Of a stretch of DNA of 64,000 nt, positions 45,288 to 56,897 are shown piece after piece. The stretch covers positions 682,001 through 746,000 of the forward strand of contig OZ237744.1 in assembly GCA_965178125.1 (NCBI GenBank), given 5' to 3'. Below the pieces are notes generated by a model that was not told where the DNA came from, did not search any database, and saw only the letters and a program-made list of their open reading frames with translations. The stretch comes from Bilabrum cf. latius. Taxonomy: Eukaryota > Bigyra: Bicosoecida > Bigyra > Bicosoecida. A program made the position numbers and the translations under genes. Each line of letters begins with the position of its first letter. Position 1 is the stretch's first letter.

Positions 45288-48200
45288 ATGCGGTTGCGAC
45301 CGCTGGCCACGGAAAGCTTGACGAGGCTGCCATCATCGGGGATGGCGACGAGCGCCATGGATGACCCCCCCGAGAACATCGACGAAGTCATTCCTCGAAT
45401 GCGAAGATCTGCAACGATTGGGTCAAGGGCAGAATCCAAGTAGCTGGATGGGAGCACGACGCCGCGAGGGACCGTGCGTAAGCGGACCCTACGGTCGATT
45501 CCCACCTCACCGGCGTTGGCTGCAGCGTTGAACAGTCGAGGCGTGTCTTTTAATGCAAGTTTAAGCTCATCTCGACCGAGGTCTTTCAGCAGCGCGGATT
45601 CTCCCTCACCGGGTGACCAGGTTCCAAGGTTGATGCGAACGCGCACTGCCACTACTCCGAGGGAGCCTCTTCGCAGCAGACTAGGATCTTCTGCGGCTTC
45701 TTCCCCACGCGGCGTTGGAGACAAGATTGCGTCTCCACGAAAGCAGTCATCGGATGGCAAGAGTGATGCAGCAGGCGGTGCAGCTGACCACCTAGTTGCA
45801 GCGAGTCCGCGATCGAGATCTCCAGAAGAGCTGAGGCAGCGACTAAAGTCTGCGCCACATTTGCTTTCTATTCTGTCGACTAGTCTAAAACGGTCTGAAA
45901 CCATGGCCGGCCTTGACTCAGATTCGGATGAGGCCGATAATGAGGACACGGCAGGCACCCTGCACCTTTCAGGAGCAGAAGCAATGGGTGCGACCGCAAA
46001 GGAGAAGCCAAACCTGCGATTAGCAATTGCTGGCAGTAATTCTAAGGCTCCTTCTCACAGGGCATCTGAGACTGACGAGGCTGTCAGCATGCAAGCCGCT
46101 GCGGCTGTGCTCGCCTCTCCGCTGACATCCCCACTCCCTGGTGGCATCATGGGCACTCCACGGGTGGATGCGAAAGGTAATCGGCAGCGGCAACCGTCAG
46201 TGCTAGCCCTAGACTCTGAATCGTACTCTGTAGAGAGCGTCGAGGAGTATTAGGACGAGGATCAAGCTGCTGACCGGATGCAGCAAGGCTCCCCGAACGA
46301 CTCGAAGGTTCAGCCAGCGGGCGAGCAAGGTGAGCAAGGGCACGGTGAGGGAGAGGGCAAGGAACAGGACGTGGATGGTGGACAACCGTAGCAACAAGAT
46401 TTGCCGGGGAGTTCCAGCGGCTCGGTCGCGGCCCGGCAGCCTGTCTCGACAGCAGCCGACCGTGTCCCAGTCGCGCCCGAGACAGCAATAGAACGAATTG
46501 CATCTCCCCAGCGACGCGAAGTCGATGCGTATGGCGGTAGAAATCTTGGCACGCCGTCACCGCCGCGCGCGGCTCGCCAGTCGCAGTTGTCACCGCGCAA
46601 TGCGGCCTCGGCAACAGCTCCGTCGTTTGAAGGTACCACCAGCAGACGTGGCAGCAGCAGCGGCGGGGGCAGCGGCTCCCGTCGGTCAAGAAGAAACAGC
46701 CGTCGCAGGAGCAGGCGAAGCTCGGCAAGGGCCGGACGCGTGCCGACGGACATGTCGGCAAGCGCACTCAGCCTGAGCGATTCCAGCTCAGTGATGTCCT
46801 CGGATGCAGACGAGACCAGCAGTGCGGGAGGGGAGCTAGCAGGGACCGAAGGAAGAGGGCGCGTACGCGAACAGTACGCGCAAGAGCAGCACGCATTCTT
46901 GCTTCCTGTTGCCAAGCGCAGCACAAGCAGCAGCAACGACGGCGGTGGCAATTACGGGAACGCGAAAGGCCCGGCCAGGAGCCCCACCGGCGGGTCGCCG
47001 AAACCGTTCATCCCCAAGCTCGACATGCACGCGGCGACAAGAGCCAAAGATGGCGAACGCTAGCCAGACCCACTGCCCACGGCCGAGGTCAGTGGTCTTG
47101 CAGAGCAGGCGGGTAGTGGAAACGAACCCGAACCGCTGGACGTGCGGGTGGGGGGATCGAGTGCGACGTCCTCGGATGGCCAGAACAGGGGCTTGCACTT
47201 CGACTGGCGCAGTGAGGTGGTCCGAGACGCTGTCGGCAGCCTGACTCCATCTTCTAGAAGTAATGCACCAACGCCGAAGCACTTTAACGCAGGAACTGCC
47301 CAGGCTAGCTCACCGGCTCGTCATGTAGCAATGCCGTCTGGGAGACAAAGTCATCCGCACGCCAAGGCCCCCGCCTCCTGCAACGAGCCGCAAGACCCCA
47401 GGGCTGAATCACCAACCAACTCGGCCCTATCTACCGTGCTTCCTCCCGTCTCGAGCGCTGCGGAGACCGCCAGCAGCACTGGTACGCGCGATGCTGAGTC
47501 TAGGAGCGAGAGGGGCGATGCCGTCCGGCTGCCACCCGCCGTTGGCCCCGCGAGCCTTCCAGCCACTGGCATGGGAGATGGTGCCGCTGACAAGAGGCCT
47601 CGAAGCAGCTACAGCAACTCATCTCTTCCATCAATCGACACGGATGGTCCTGCGCGCGGCTCCGATGGTGCGGCCCCCCGAAGCACCGCAGCGCAGAGCG
47701 GCCCCGTCCCTCCGCCTACCAGACACAGAGCCGACAGCGAGGCAGGACAACGGCGAGTTGGCGCGCCGGCGTCGCCCATGGGACCGCAGTCTCCTCGAAG
47801 CGTGAGTTCCGAGTCCTCCCCGCGAAAGAGGGGACCCAGGTCCGTTGGGCGCAGGCTGAGAGTTGCCACTGGCGGCCAAGACGGCGTCAAACGACTTGCT
47901 GGGACTCCGGCAGCAGACACGACGACTGGTGTGCAGATTGCTGGTCCGCGGCACCGGGGGCGCGGGTCGTCGTCCTCGTCCTCAGAGGGCGCTCCAGCTG
48001 CCGGTCAGCCAGCCACTACGTCCGTGCATTCGTTCCGGTCCATCGACAGGAAGAGCTCCCACGGAAGCGTGATTTCTCCGAGAGAGCGCGCGCGCCGGCT
48101 GCACGCAGAGGCCTCGTTTGAGGACCTCCACAATGGACCGGGAAACGCAACCAGTCGCCGGCTCGATCGCGGCTCCAGCGCCAGCAGCTCGGACAAGCGC

Positions 48201-50210
48201 CGCGATCGGCCTCGCAGCAGAGTGGGCTCAGACACTGAGGCGAAGCCAAGCAAGGCCAGAAACCGAGACTACAGCAAGCCATGGAGGGCGAATGCAGACA
48301 AACAGCAGCTGGGGAAAATCCAGGCGAGGATTGACTACAGCCGAAGCGGGAAGTGGAAGACATAGGGTGCTCTCCCAGCGGAAGGCGCTTCCTCGCCTTC
48401 CCACACGCAGGCTCACCACCCCCACGCCCCCTTGCACCCGCACCTGTCAGGCCAGCGACCTTCGCCCCGCTCCCCACGAGTAGCTCCGACGAGCAGTGCT
48501 GCCCGCGCGAGCAGCAGACTGGAGCAGTGGGGCGCTGAGACATCCGTGGGCGGTTCTTCCCGGTCTGCTGCCGGCAGCAGGGCGAGGCTCGCTTCCCTAG
48601 ACAGCACACCGGGTACCATGGGGGCCGCTGCGACTCCCAGGTCTGTAGCGAGCGGAGGTCGTTCTCCGGATGGCAGGTCTACGCGGGTTGCGGTGTAGAG
48701 CGGTCGCAGGAGTGCATCCCCAACGTCTTCCATTGGAAGGGAGTCGCCGGGTGGGCTGGGGCACGGCGGCCAGTCGTCAGAGGCGCAGGAAGCGTTGCGG
48801 CAGTTCACTCAAAGATTGGAAGCCGCTGCAAATCGTGGGGACGAGACGTCTGGCGTGCTGCTACAGCAAGCCGCACAGCTTGCCAGGGCCATCGATGTCG
48901 CGAGGAAGCCCAGCCCGAGCATGGGCGATGCAGCGTGGGCGATCCACAAGGAGAGACAGTATCGCATGCGGAAGCAGCAGAGCATTGGCTCACCCGCCGC
49001 CGCCGCCCCGCAGGCATCAACCGGACGCCAGTCGTCGCTACCTTCAGACCTGACCTAGGACGTGCAGGTGATCCTGCAGCGCTCCAGAAGCGGTAGGAAG
49101 TACGCAGGCGACGGTCTTGCATGGGAATCGAGCGCAGGAAGGCGGAGCCGCGGTGGGTCCGAGCAGGTGGCAGATGCGAGAAGTTCATCGTCGCGCACCG
49201 GCACGACGGATGATGATGAGGGGGAAGACGCCGTGGAAGCGCACTTCATGGCGACAACGGCTGGACGGAGGGCTGGTACAAGCGCAGATCCTGCTATTCG
49301 GACCGATTTGCGGGATGGTGTGGCGGGGGCATTTGGCCGTGGCGGCCGGCGCGACGTGTCTTCGGTCTCTTCGTCCTGGAGTAAGCATACAAGGTCATCC
49401 CCTGAGCCGCCGCACGCCAGCGAGCTTACCCCTAGGGGACACCGAGGAGCTTGCACTGGCACTGGCACTGGCACTGGTACTGGCACTGGCACTGGCACTG
49501 CCGGCGGTGGTGGTGCGAGACTCCCTGTCTATTCCGGCAGTGCCACAGACTCGAGGCGCGTGTCAACAAGCTCCGGCGAAGGCAGGCCCAGCACCACGTC
49601 TGGTCAGACAGGGGCAGGGACAGTCAGGCTTCCTGCTTGGTCAGGCTCCGTGGAAGATAGGGGTTCCAATCCTAAGAAAGACGCCCTTCCAGGGCAGGAC
49701 AGAGAGGACTCAGGCGATCAGCTCATGCTCGAGTCCACCCGTCGGGTGGCGCGGGCGCAGGAAAACCCAACGCACAGTCCGCTTCACAGGTCACACGGTC
49801 CTGTGGTGGCCAGCAGCAGGCGCCAAAGCCCTTCGGTGGCTGCCACTGCCAGTGGAGTGGGAAGGCCGGGTCGCCGATACCGCTTGGCTGGGGAGCGTGG
49901 GAAGGAACGCACGAGCAGGGACGCTTTGTCTCGTGGCGGAAGGCTGCGAGTGCGACCGACTGATGGCGCATCGCGTCACGGCTCAGGTGACGCCTCCGGT
50001 GGACGGCATAGAACCGATTCTGAACTGTCTGGAATGCACATGTATTCGCCCCTTGTTGACATTAGTGGTGGGTCACAAGGTCGCGGTTCACGCCAAGGGA
50101 CCGAGGGTCGTACGCCAGCGAGGGCAGGCGCCGAGGCGAAGGCGGCCCGAGGCAAGGGCGGCAAGAGCAGAAGAAGAAGTTTCTTGTCCGTTGAATCAGA
50201 TGAAGACTAA
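45288..50210 (+). CDS. Very long Ser/Arg/Pro-rich disordered protein
   Basis: 1,640 residues from the first in-frame Met, ending in TAA. Seven TAGs (45441, 46251, 46389, 47061, 48363, 48696, 49056) interrupt what is otherwise one uniform open frame. Not recognised. Composition is Ser, Arg, Pro, Gly and Ala with many S-P and R-x-x-S sites, suggesting a phosphorylated scaffold. A few segments may fold: RQFTQRLEAAANRGDETSG, VLLQQAAQLARAIDVA and AAWAIHKERQYRMRKQQ near residues 1165-1235, and KQQLGKIQARIDYSRSGKWK near residue 1010. A Thr-Gly run sits near residue 1390. The frame is also open, with two TAGs, between the MLO stop and this Met, so the start is uncertain. Ends 191 bp before the next gene. 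Confidence 0.65.
49451..49500 (+). repeat. Hexanucleotide repeat encoding Thr-Gly
   Basis: About eight copies of ACTGGC with one variant, inside the disordered protein gene. Confidence 0.9.
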
Positions 50211-50401
50211 ATGCCAGTCCTCTCTGCCGCGAGGACTGGGATTGTCCAGGTCGCGTGTCGGTATCCTCGCGTGTATTGTTGCGAATACTTTTCGTGTGCA
50301 TTATCTGGTTTTCCTTTTCGGTACGCGAGCAGACCCAGCCTCAAGGTGGCGAACAGAAGGATCCTTGTGGGCTGGCTCAAATCACATCTATTCATATCAT
50401 C

Positions 50402-53400
50402 ATGCCTCCTAAACCTGTTGCTGGTGAGACGTACTTCGCTGCTGCTAGGAGACCGTGTACCAATGGCTCTCATCGCCGTGCAAGCATTGCTTCATTTCAC
50501 TACCTTGGGTACTGATTATGCCTACGTTACCATGGTTCATTAAATTGTATATTTTCTTCTATCCTTCGTTTCTGGCGCAGCCAAGCCTGCTAAGCCTGGT
50601 GCCGGTGAGGCCATACGGTACCGTCTGTACCGGATTGGTATTGCTCACGATATGCGAAATCATTTCTACTGATTCACAACTCTGTTGCCGTCCTTCGTTC
50701 GATATCGCAGCAAAACCTAGCAAGCCTGCTGGTGAGCTGACCTACTTTATCCTGCCAGACGGTCCCTGAGTTACGTTTGCATCTGTTCATAAATTTCGGG
50801 ATCCCGAGCCAACCTCGCAGCTGCCAAGCCTTCGGCAAAGAAGCCCAGCAAGCCGAAGCCAGCTGCTGCCAAGCCGGCCTCACCCAAGCCGGCTGCTGCC
50901 AAGCCGGCCTCACCCAAGCCGGCTGCTGCCAAGCCAGGATCCCCCAAGCCCAGCAAGCCGAAGCCAACATCGCCGTCGGGTGCAAAGCCAGCTGCTGCCA
51001 AGCCGGCCTCACCCAAGCCGGCTGCTGCCAAGCCTTCGGCAAAGAAGCCCAGCAAGCCGAAGGCAACGTCGCCGTCGGGTGCAAAGCCAGCTGCTGCCAA
51101 GCCGGCCTCACCCAAGCCCAGCAAGCCGAAGCCAACATCGCCGTCGAGCGCAAAGCCAGCTGCTGCCAAGCCGGCCTCACCCAAGCCCAGCAAGCCGAAG
51201 CCAACATCGCCGTCGGGTGCAAAGCCAGCTGCTGCCAAGCCGGCCTCACCCAAGCCGGCTGCTGCCAAGCCAGGATCCCCCAAGCCCAGCAAGCCGAAGC
51301 CAACATCGCCGTCGGGTGCAAAGCCAGCTGCTGCCAAGCCGGCCTCACCCAAGCCCAGCAAGCCGAAGCCAACATCGCCGTCGAGCGCAAAGCCAGCTGC
51401 TGCCAAGCCGGCCTCACCCAAGCCGGCTGCTGCCAAGCCAGGATCCCCCAAGCCCAGCAAGCCGAAGCCAACATCGCCGTCGGGTGCAAAGCCAGCTGCT
51501 GCCAAGCCGGCCTCACCCAAGCCGGCTGCTGCCAAGCCAGGATCCCCCAAGCCCAGCAAGCCGAAGCCAACATCGCCGTCGAGCGCAAAGCCAGCTGCTG
51601 CCAAGCCGGCCTCACCCAAGCCGGCTGCTGCCAAGCCTTCGGCAAAGAAGCCCAGCAAGCCGAAGGCAACATCGCCGTCGGGTGCAAAGCCAGCTGCTGC
51701 CAAGCCGGCCTCACCCAAGCCGGCTGCTGCCAAGCCAGGATCCCCCAAGCCCAGCAAGCCGAAGGCAACATCGCCGTCGAGCGCAAAGCCAGCTGCTGCC
51801 AAGCCGGCCTCGCCCAAGCCGGCTGCTGCCAAGCCAGGATCCCCCAAGCCCAGCAAGCCGAAGCCAACGTCGCCGTCGGGTGCAAAGCCAGCTGCTGCCA
51901 AGCCGGCCTCACCCAAGCCGGCTGCTGCCAAGCCAGGATCCCCCAAGCCCAGCAAGCCTAAGCCAACGTCGCCGTCGGGTGCAAAGCCAGCTGCTGCCAA
52001 GCCAGGATCCCCCAAGCCCAGCAAGCCGAAGCCAACATCGCCGTCGGGTGCAAAGCCAGCTGCTGCCAAGCCGGCCTCACCCAAGCCGGCTGCTGCCAAG
52101 CCAGGATCCCCCAAGCCCAGCAAGCCGAAGGCAACATCGCCGTCGAGCGCAAAGCCAGCTGCTGCCAAGCCGGCCTCACCCAAGCCGGCTGCTGCCAAGC
52201 CTTCGGCAAAGAAGCCCAGCAAGCCGAAGCCAACATCGCCGTCGAGTGCAAAGCCAGCTGCTGCCAAGCCGGCCTCACCCAAGCCGGCTGCTGCCAAGCC
52301 AGGATCCCCCAAGCCCAGCAAGCCGAAGGCAACATCGCCGTCGGGTGCAAAGCCGGCTGCTGCCAAGCCAGGATCCCCCAAGCCCAGCAAGCCGAAGGCA
52401 ACATCGCCGTCGAGCGCAAAGCCAACTGCAGCAAAACTCAAGCCTGCGTCACCTGCATCTGCAGGGTCTGCTACTGCCAAGAAGAGCCCGACAGGGTCGA
52501 AGAAACCGAGCCCAACTGGAAGTGTGGGAAGCACCAAAGGCAAGAAGAAGACAGGATCGAAGAAATCCAGTCCAACAGGAAGCGTGGGGAGCGTCGGAAG
52601 CAAGAAATTGGCTGGCGTAAAGAAGTCAAGCCCAACAGGAAGCGTTGCAGACAAGAAGAAACTCAAGAAGACTAGCTCAGGAAGATCGCTGAGTTCAGTT
52701 GGCTCTGCTGGGTCGACAAAGTCCGCTACTGGGAAGAAGAAGGCAACGAAGAGCTCTGGCTCTAAGAAGAAGCCTGCATCACCGGCATCGTCGGTAGCAT
52801 CAGCTGGATCAGTAGGGAAGAAAAAGGCTGACACTGAGGCTGAGGCCAAGCAGAAGGCTGAGGCTGAGGCTGCGGCCAAGCAGAAGGCTGAGGCTGAGGC
52901 TGAGGCCAAGCAGAAGGCTGAGGCTGAGGCTGCAGCCAAGCAGAAGGCTGAGGCTGAGGCAGCGGCTAAGCAGAAGGCTGAGGCTGAGGCTGCAGCCAAG
53001 CAGAAGGCTGAGGCTGAGGCTGCGGCCAAGCAGAAGGCTGAGGCTGAGGCTGCGGCCAAGCAGAAGGCTGAGGCTGAGGCTGCAGCCAAGCAGAAGGCTG
53101 AGGCTGAGGCTGCGGCCAAGCAGAAGGCTGAGGCTGAGGCAGCGGCCAAGCAGAAGGCTGAGGCTGAGGCAGCGGCCAAGCAGAAGGCTGAGGCTGAGGC
53201 AGCGGCCAAGCAGAAGGCTGAGGCTGAGGCAGCGGCCAAGCAGAAGGCTGAGGCTGAGGCAGCGGCCAAGCAGAAGGCTGAGGCTGAGGCAGCGGCCAAG
53301 CAGAAGGCGGAGGCTGAGGCTGCGGCCAAGCAGAAGGCGAAGGCTGAGGCTGCGGCCAAGCAGAAGGCTGAGGCTGAGGCAGCGGCCAAGCAGAAGGCTG

Positions 53401-56400
53401 AGGCTGAGGCAGCGGCCAAGCAGAAGGCTGAGGCTGAGGCGGCGGCGGCCGCTGCTGCATCGGCCCGTCCGCCCGTAGCGCCCACCCACGAAGTGAACGA
53501 CGGGAACTCTGGGGTGTTTTCTGCTCCAGACTCCGAGCCTATCGTTCCCTCTGCTGAGGACCGCGCAGCACGCCAAGCAGCATTGGATGGACAGGCGCTG
53601 CGGCGCCAGGTCTCAAGTGCCAAGGCAGCGGTGGGAATGGCTGTCCCGGAAAAGGCATGGGGAGCTGCTGAGCTCGCCGACAGAGACCTGCAGGTGGCAG
53701 CAACTGTGGGGGTGTAGCTTGAGGAGATCAAGGAGAAGGCGGTAGGACCATTGCAGCGAGTTGTGGCGCCGGAGGATGTGGCTGGCCTGTAGACAGCTCT
53801 TGTCCGCCTGAGGCGGAGGGCTGCTGCACTGCAGGCAGTGCAGGTCGCTGTCGGGAAGCTGGCGCAGTCTGGAGGCAGCGCAAGTGATGCTGTTCCGACC
53901 GAGGCCGATGTTCGCGGGGTGGAAGAGGCGAACAGCAGCCTCGGCGGCGCTCACATGCAGCAGCCATCAGCACAGGCCGTGTGTAGGCTGATTCGACACG
54001 TATCTCGAGTGGTTCGAGAGAGGCAGCAGGGCAAGTGGACCGCAGTGAACGATGCCTCGTCTCACTACAGAAATGCTCGTGCGGAGTCGGCCGATTCGGT
54101 AAGTGCCGGTGACCTGCAGGTAATTGACTCCATCGTGGCTGCGGCCAAATCGCACGCAGATGCTGAGCTCAAGAAGAAGGACGAGGCAGCCAGAAAGGCG
54201 GCCAGTGAGAGGGCACAGCAAAGCAAGGAAGCAGAAGCTGCGGCCGCGAAGGAGAAGGCCGACCAGCAGCGCAGAGTCAGGGCTTAGGAGCAGATGAAGG
54301 CGTTCAAGTCGTCTGCGGACGGCAGCGCCCCTCCCTCACCTAGGGGAGGAGCAAGCAAGAGCAGTGAGCTATATGGCGCACCCAAGCAACAAAAGCCTAG
54401 CAGCTAGACTGGCCCGGGTGCAACCAAGGGTGGCCAGGTCAGGACTCCCCCGAAGCCCGGATCCCCTGCAAACGACGGTGCCTCTACCGCCCAACCCAAT
54501 GCTGCCGGCTCCGGAGATGCGCCGGCTGCTCTGGCGCCAGCCCCAGCCAAACGAGCCCCGCCCACAGTGCCTCGGCCGGCAGGGCGTCCCCCCGCAGGTG
54601 CTGCCGCCCGCTCCGTGGCCGCTGGCCAGAGTCTGCGAGACCCGCCCAGGCCCAAGAGCCTTGGATCTCAGGCGTCAAGCGACGGAGCCCCAGAGAGCGC
54701 CTCTACTGCCAGCAGCAGCAGTGGCAACAGAGGTCTCGGAAGCATGGTGAACCACGGGGGTGCGAGGAGCGCGCCCATTGGCGCCGGTGATGCGTACAGC
54801 GGCGGACTCACTGAGGAGGAGGAGAGCCGCCAGCGTGAGATGCGAGAGATTTTCGCCAGGTACGTGGCGCGTCGGGACGTACTGGCATCCCGCGTGAACG
54901 AGGCCAGAGACCGCCTCGTCGAGGTGAGGCAGGCCGTCATTGCAGCCAAGGAGAAGGCCCGGCAGTCGGGTGCTGCGGCGGGAGAGCTGAGGGGCCTGGA
55001 GGCCGCGGTGTGTCGTGCCGCGCAGAGGCTAGCGGCGATGCGTGAGGCGCAAGGCGGGGACGAGGCTGCCCTGTCGCAGCGCTTGTCGGAGCAGGCGGCT
55101 CGCCTGAAGGTGCTGAGGGCGGATGCAGAGGCAGCAGAGGCTGCGCTACGAGCTGCGGAGGCAGAAGCGAGCGTGGCTCAAGCTGAGGCATCTGCCGGTG
55201 AGGCAGGACGCACTGACGGCCCGGTGTCGGGCCGTTCGATCGAGTCTCTCCGGCAGGAGCTGAGTCGGGCCAAGCAGGACCAGCAGCGCGCTCTGATGGC
55301 AGCTGCATCCGAGCACGAAGCTCTGGTGGCAAAGGCAGTCGTGGAGCGAGGTGCGCGCCTGCAGGCGACCGCTGCACGCGGGGAGGCCGAAGTGGCCCAG
55401 CTGACCCGGGAGGAACGAGAGCTGAGGCGGAGAGCGGCGCAGCTGCAGGAGCACATCCGGCAGAGGAAGGCGGAAGCGGAACAAGCCGCTGCACGGCGCC
55501 GCGCCCTGGTGCAGGAAGTGGATTCTCTCAACGACGCGCTCCGCGCTTCCGAGGCCGCAGACGACGCCAGGCTGTCGGCGCTGCAGCGCGAAGTCGCCAC
55601 GCTGGCGGCATAGGCCCAGGCCCTAAGGGGAGGGCCGGACGACGCGCAAGGGGTCCCTCCGGTCGTTCGGGAGGCGGAGGCAGCTGCCAGGGAACAAGAG
55701 AGGAGGCGTTGGCAGACGGAGGTCGACCGTGTCCGCCGCGAGGCCCGCGAGGAAGTGACGGCCATCCGCAGGGAGGGGTCCCAGCAGTTCGCCAGGCTGG
55801 TGCAGGAGGTCAAAGAGAGGTACATCAGTGAGTATGATGACCTCAGGCAGAAGCTGAGGAGCAGGAAGCAGCAGGACGCAGCGGCTTGCGAGCAGCTCGA
55901 GTCACAGCTCAGGGAGGTGGAGTCAGCAGTGGCCCAGGCTAGGGACGAGAGGCGGTCGGTGGAGGCGCAGCGGGAGGCAGCGCGGGGTAGAGCGGCGGCG
56001 CGCGTGGCGGCCAAGCGGCAGCAGCTGCGTGAACTGCGTGCGGCTGTGCGCGAGGCGTGGCGTCGCAGCGGGGCCGACTCAAAGGAAGTCGCCGAGTTTC
56101 TGCGTCGGCTGCAGTCCGTGCTGCCGTACACGGCTCAGACACACGCCATGTACGAGAGCAAGCTGGGCGAGCTCAGGAGCGCGACTCCCTTGCTGCAGCA
56201 AGTGGCCCGGCGAGAGGTGCTGCACTACAGGATCGCTCACTTGCGCCGGCGGGTGACGCAGCTTCTGCGGTCAAGGAGCGCATCCGGGGCCGATTTTGGG
56301 ACCGGTGTGGGTGTTGGCCCCGCCACGGAGGCTGAGGTGCTTCGCATCCGATCTGAAGTGGACGCGGCTCGAGGGGAGCTGGAGGGGGTGGAGAGCCGCC

Positions 56401-56576
56401 TGATGAGAGAGGTGGCTGAGTGGGAAGGGGAGCACCAGAAGCCATTCCTGCATCGCGGTGTGCGGCTGCTTGACGAGCTGGAGGGCATCGGGAGCGCCGC
56501 GTTTGCGGGTGCAAGCGAGGGCAAGGTTGAGCCGGCGGCGGCTGCCATGGCTGCGGCGGGCCTGTCGTCCCACTAA
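50402..56576 (+). CDS. Lys-Pro-Ala repeat and coiled-coil protein with N-terminal microexons
   Basis: Exons 50402-50423, 50581-50604, 50711-50731 and 50821-56576; 1,940 residues, TAA. The first three exons are 22, 24 and 21 nt, all ending GCTG or GCCG before GTGAG and all in phase 1, so each junction rebuilds an Ala codon. Spliced, they read MPPKPVAAKPAKPG and onward, continuing seamlessly the Lys-Pro-Ala repeats of exon 4. Order: K/P/A/S repeats to about residue 560, a Lys/Ser/Gly basic segment (SPTGSVGS, KKATKSSGSKKK), then KQKAEAEAAA repeats (about 697-895), a helical region, a Pro/Ala-rich linker, and a long coiled coil from about 1345 to 1915 (EIFARYVARRDVLASRV, VDSLNDALRASEAADD, YISEYDDLRQKL, LLQQVARREVLHYRIAHLRR). 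TAGs at 53715, 53790, 54285, 54405 and 55611 are read through. Resembles cytoskeletal or flagellar coiled-coil proteins; the SPK-type motifs also recall linker-histone tails. Function unknown. Confidence 0.8.
50821..52433 (+). repeat. Lys-Pro-Ala coding repeat array
   Basis: Composite tandem repeats built from three blocks: AAAKPASPKP, AAAKPGSPKPSKPKP and TSPSGAKP or TSPSSAKP, in variable order. Near-identity at DNA level indicates recent expansion and exchange. The antisense and shifted frames are open as a by-product. Confidence 0.9.
52846..53440 (+). repeat. 30-bp coding repeat encoding KQKAEAEAAA, about 20 copies
   Basis: A 30-bp unit (AAGCAGAAGGCTGAGGCTGA...) repeated about 20 times with mainly synonymous changes (GCA/GCG/GCT in Ala codons) plus a few Glu/Ala swaps. 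The product should be one long charged helix. Confidence 0.95.
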
Positions 56577-56897
56577 ATGTCTACTTGATATCTTATAGAA
56601 CTTCGATTTGCGTGCACTGCTCGGCCTGCCAGAGTGCGCTCCTTGTCGTCAGTGGCAGCTACTTGTAGTAGTCTACGCCTGCACAAGACGGCTCCAGGCA
56701 CCGTCCTCGCTCACACACATGACCGAGGAGATTGATCCGACGCACTGGCGGTCCCGTCCAATCCGAGCACGGTTCCGTATCGCGTGTGCTTGTGGATCGG
56801 ATCAAAGTCTTCATCACACACCTGTGCACGCATAGTGAACCGAAATAAACTTCGTAGACGAATAACTACCGAACTTCTTCGGAATGTTGAACGCATA

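Noticed and set aside
45188-45958. 256-codon minus-strand frame with protein-like stretches (VAVRVRINLGTWSPGEGES)
   Set aside because: It overlaps the start of the long plus-strand frame, which continues for 5 kb. It matches no family I know. A real small gene here cannot be fully excluded.
50771-53731. Long minus-strand frames (about 410 to 990 codons) over the Lys-Pro-Ala and KQKAEAEAAA arrays
   Set aside because: Antisense translations of the coding repeats. The sense frame continues into non-repetitive coiled coil and has proper splice sites upstream.
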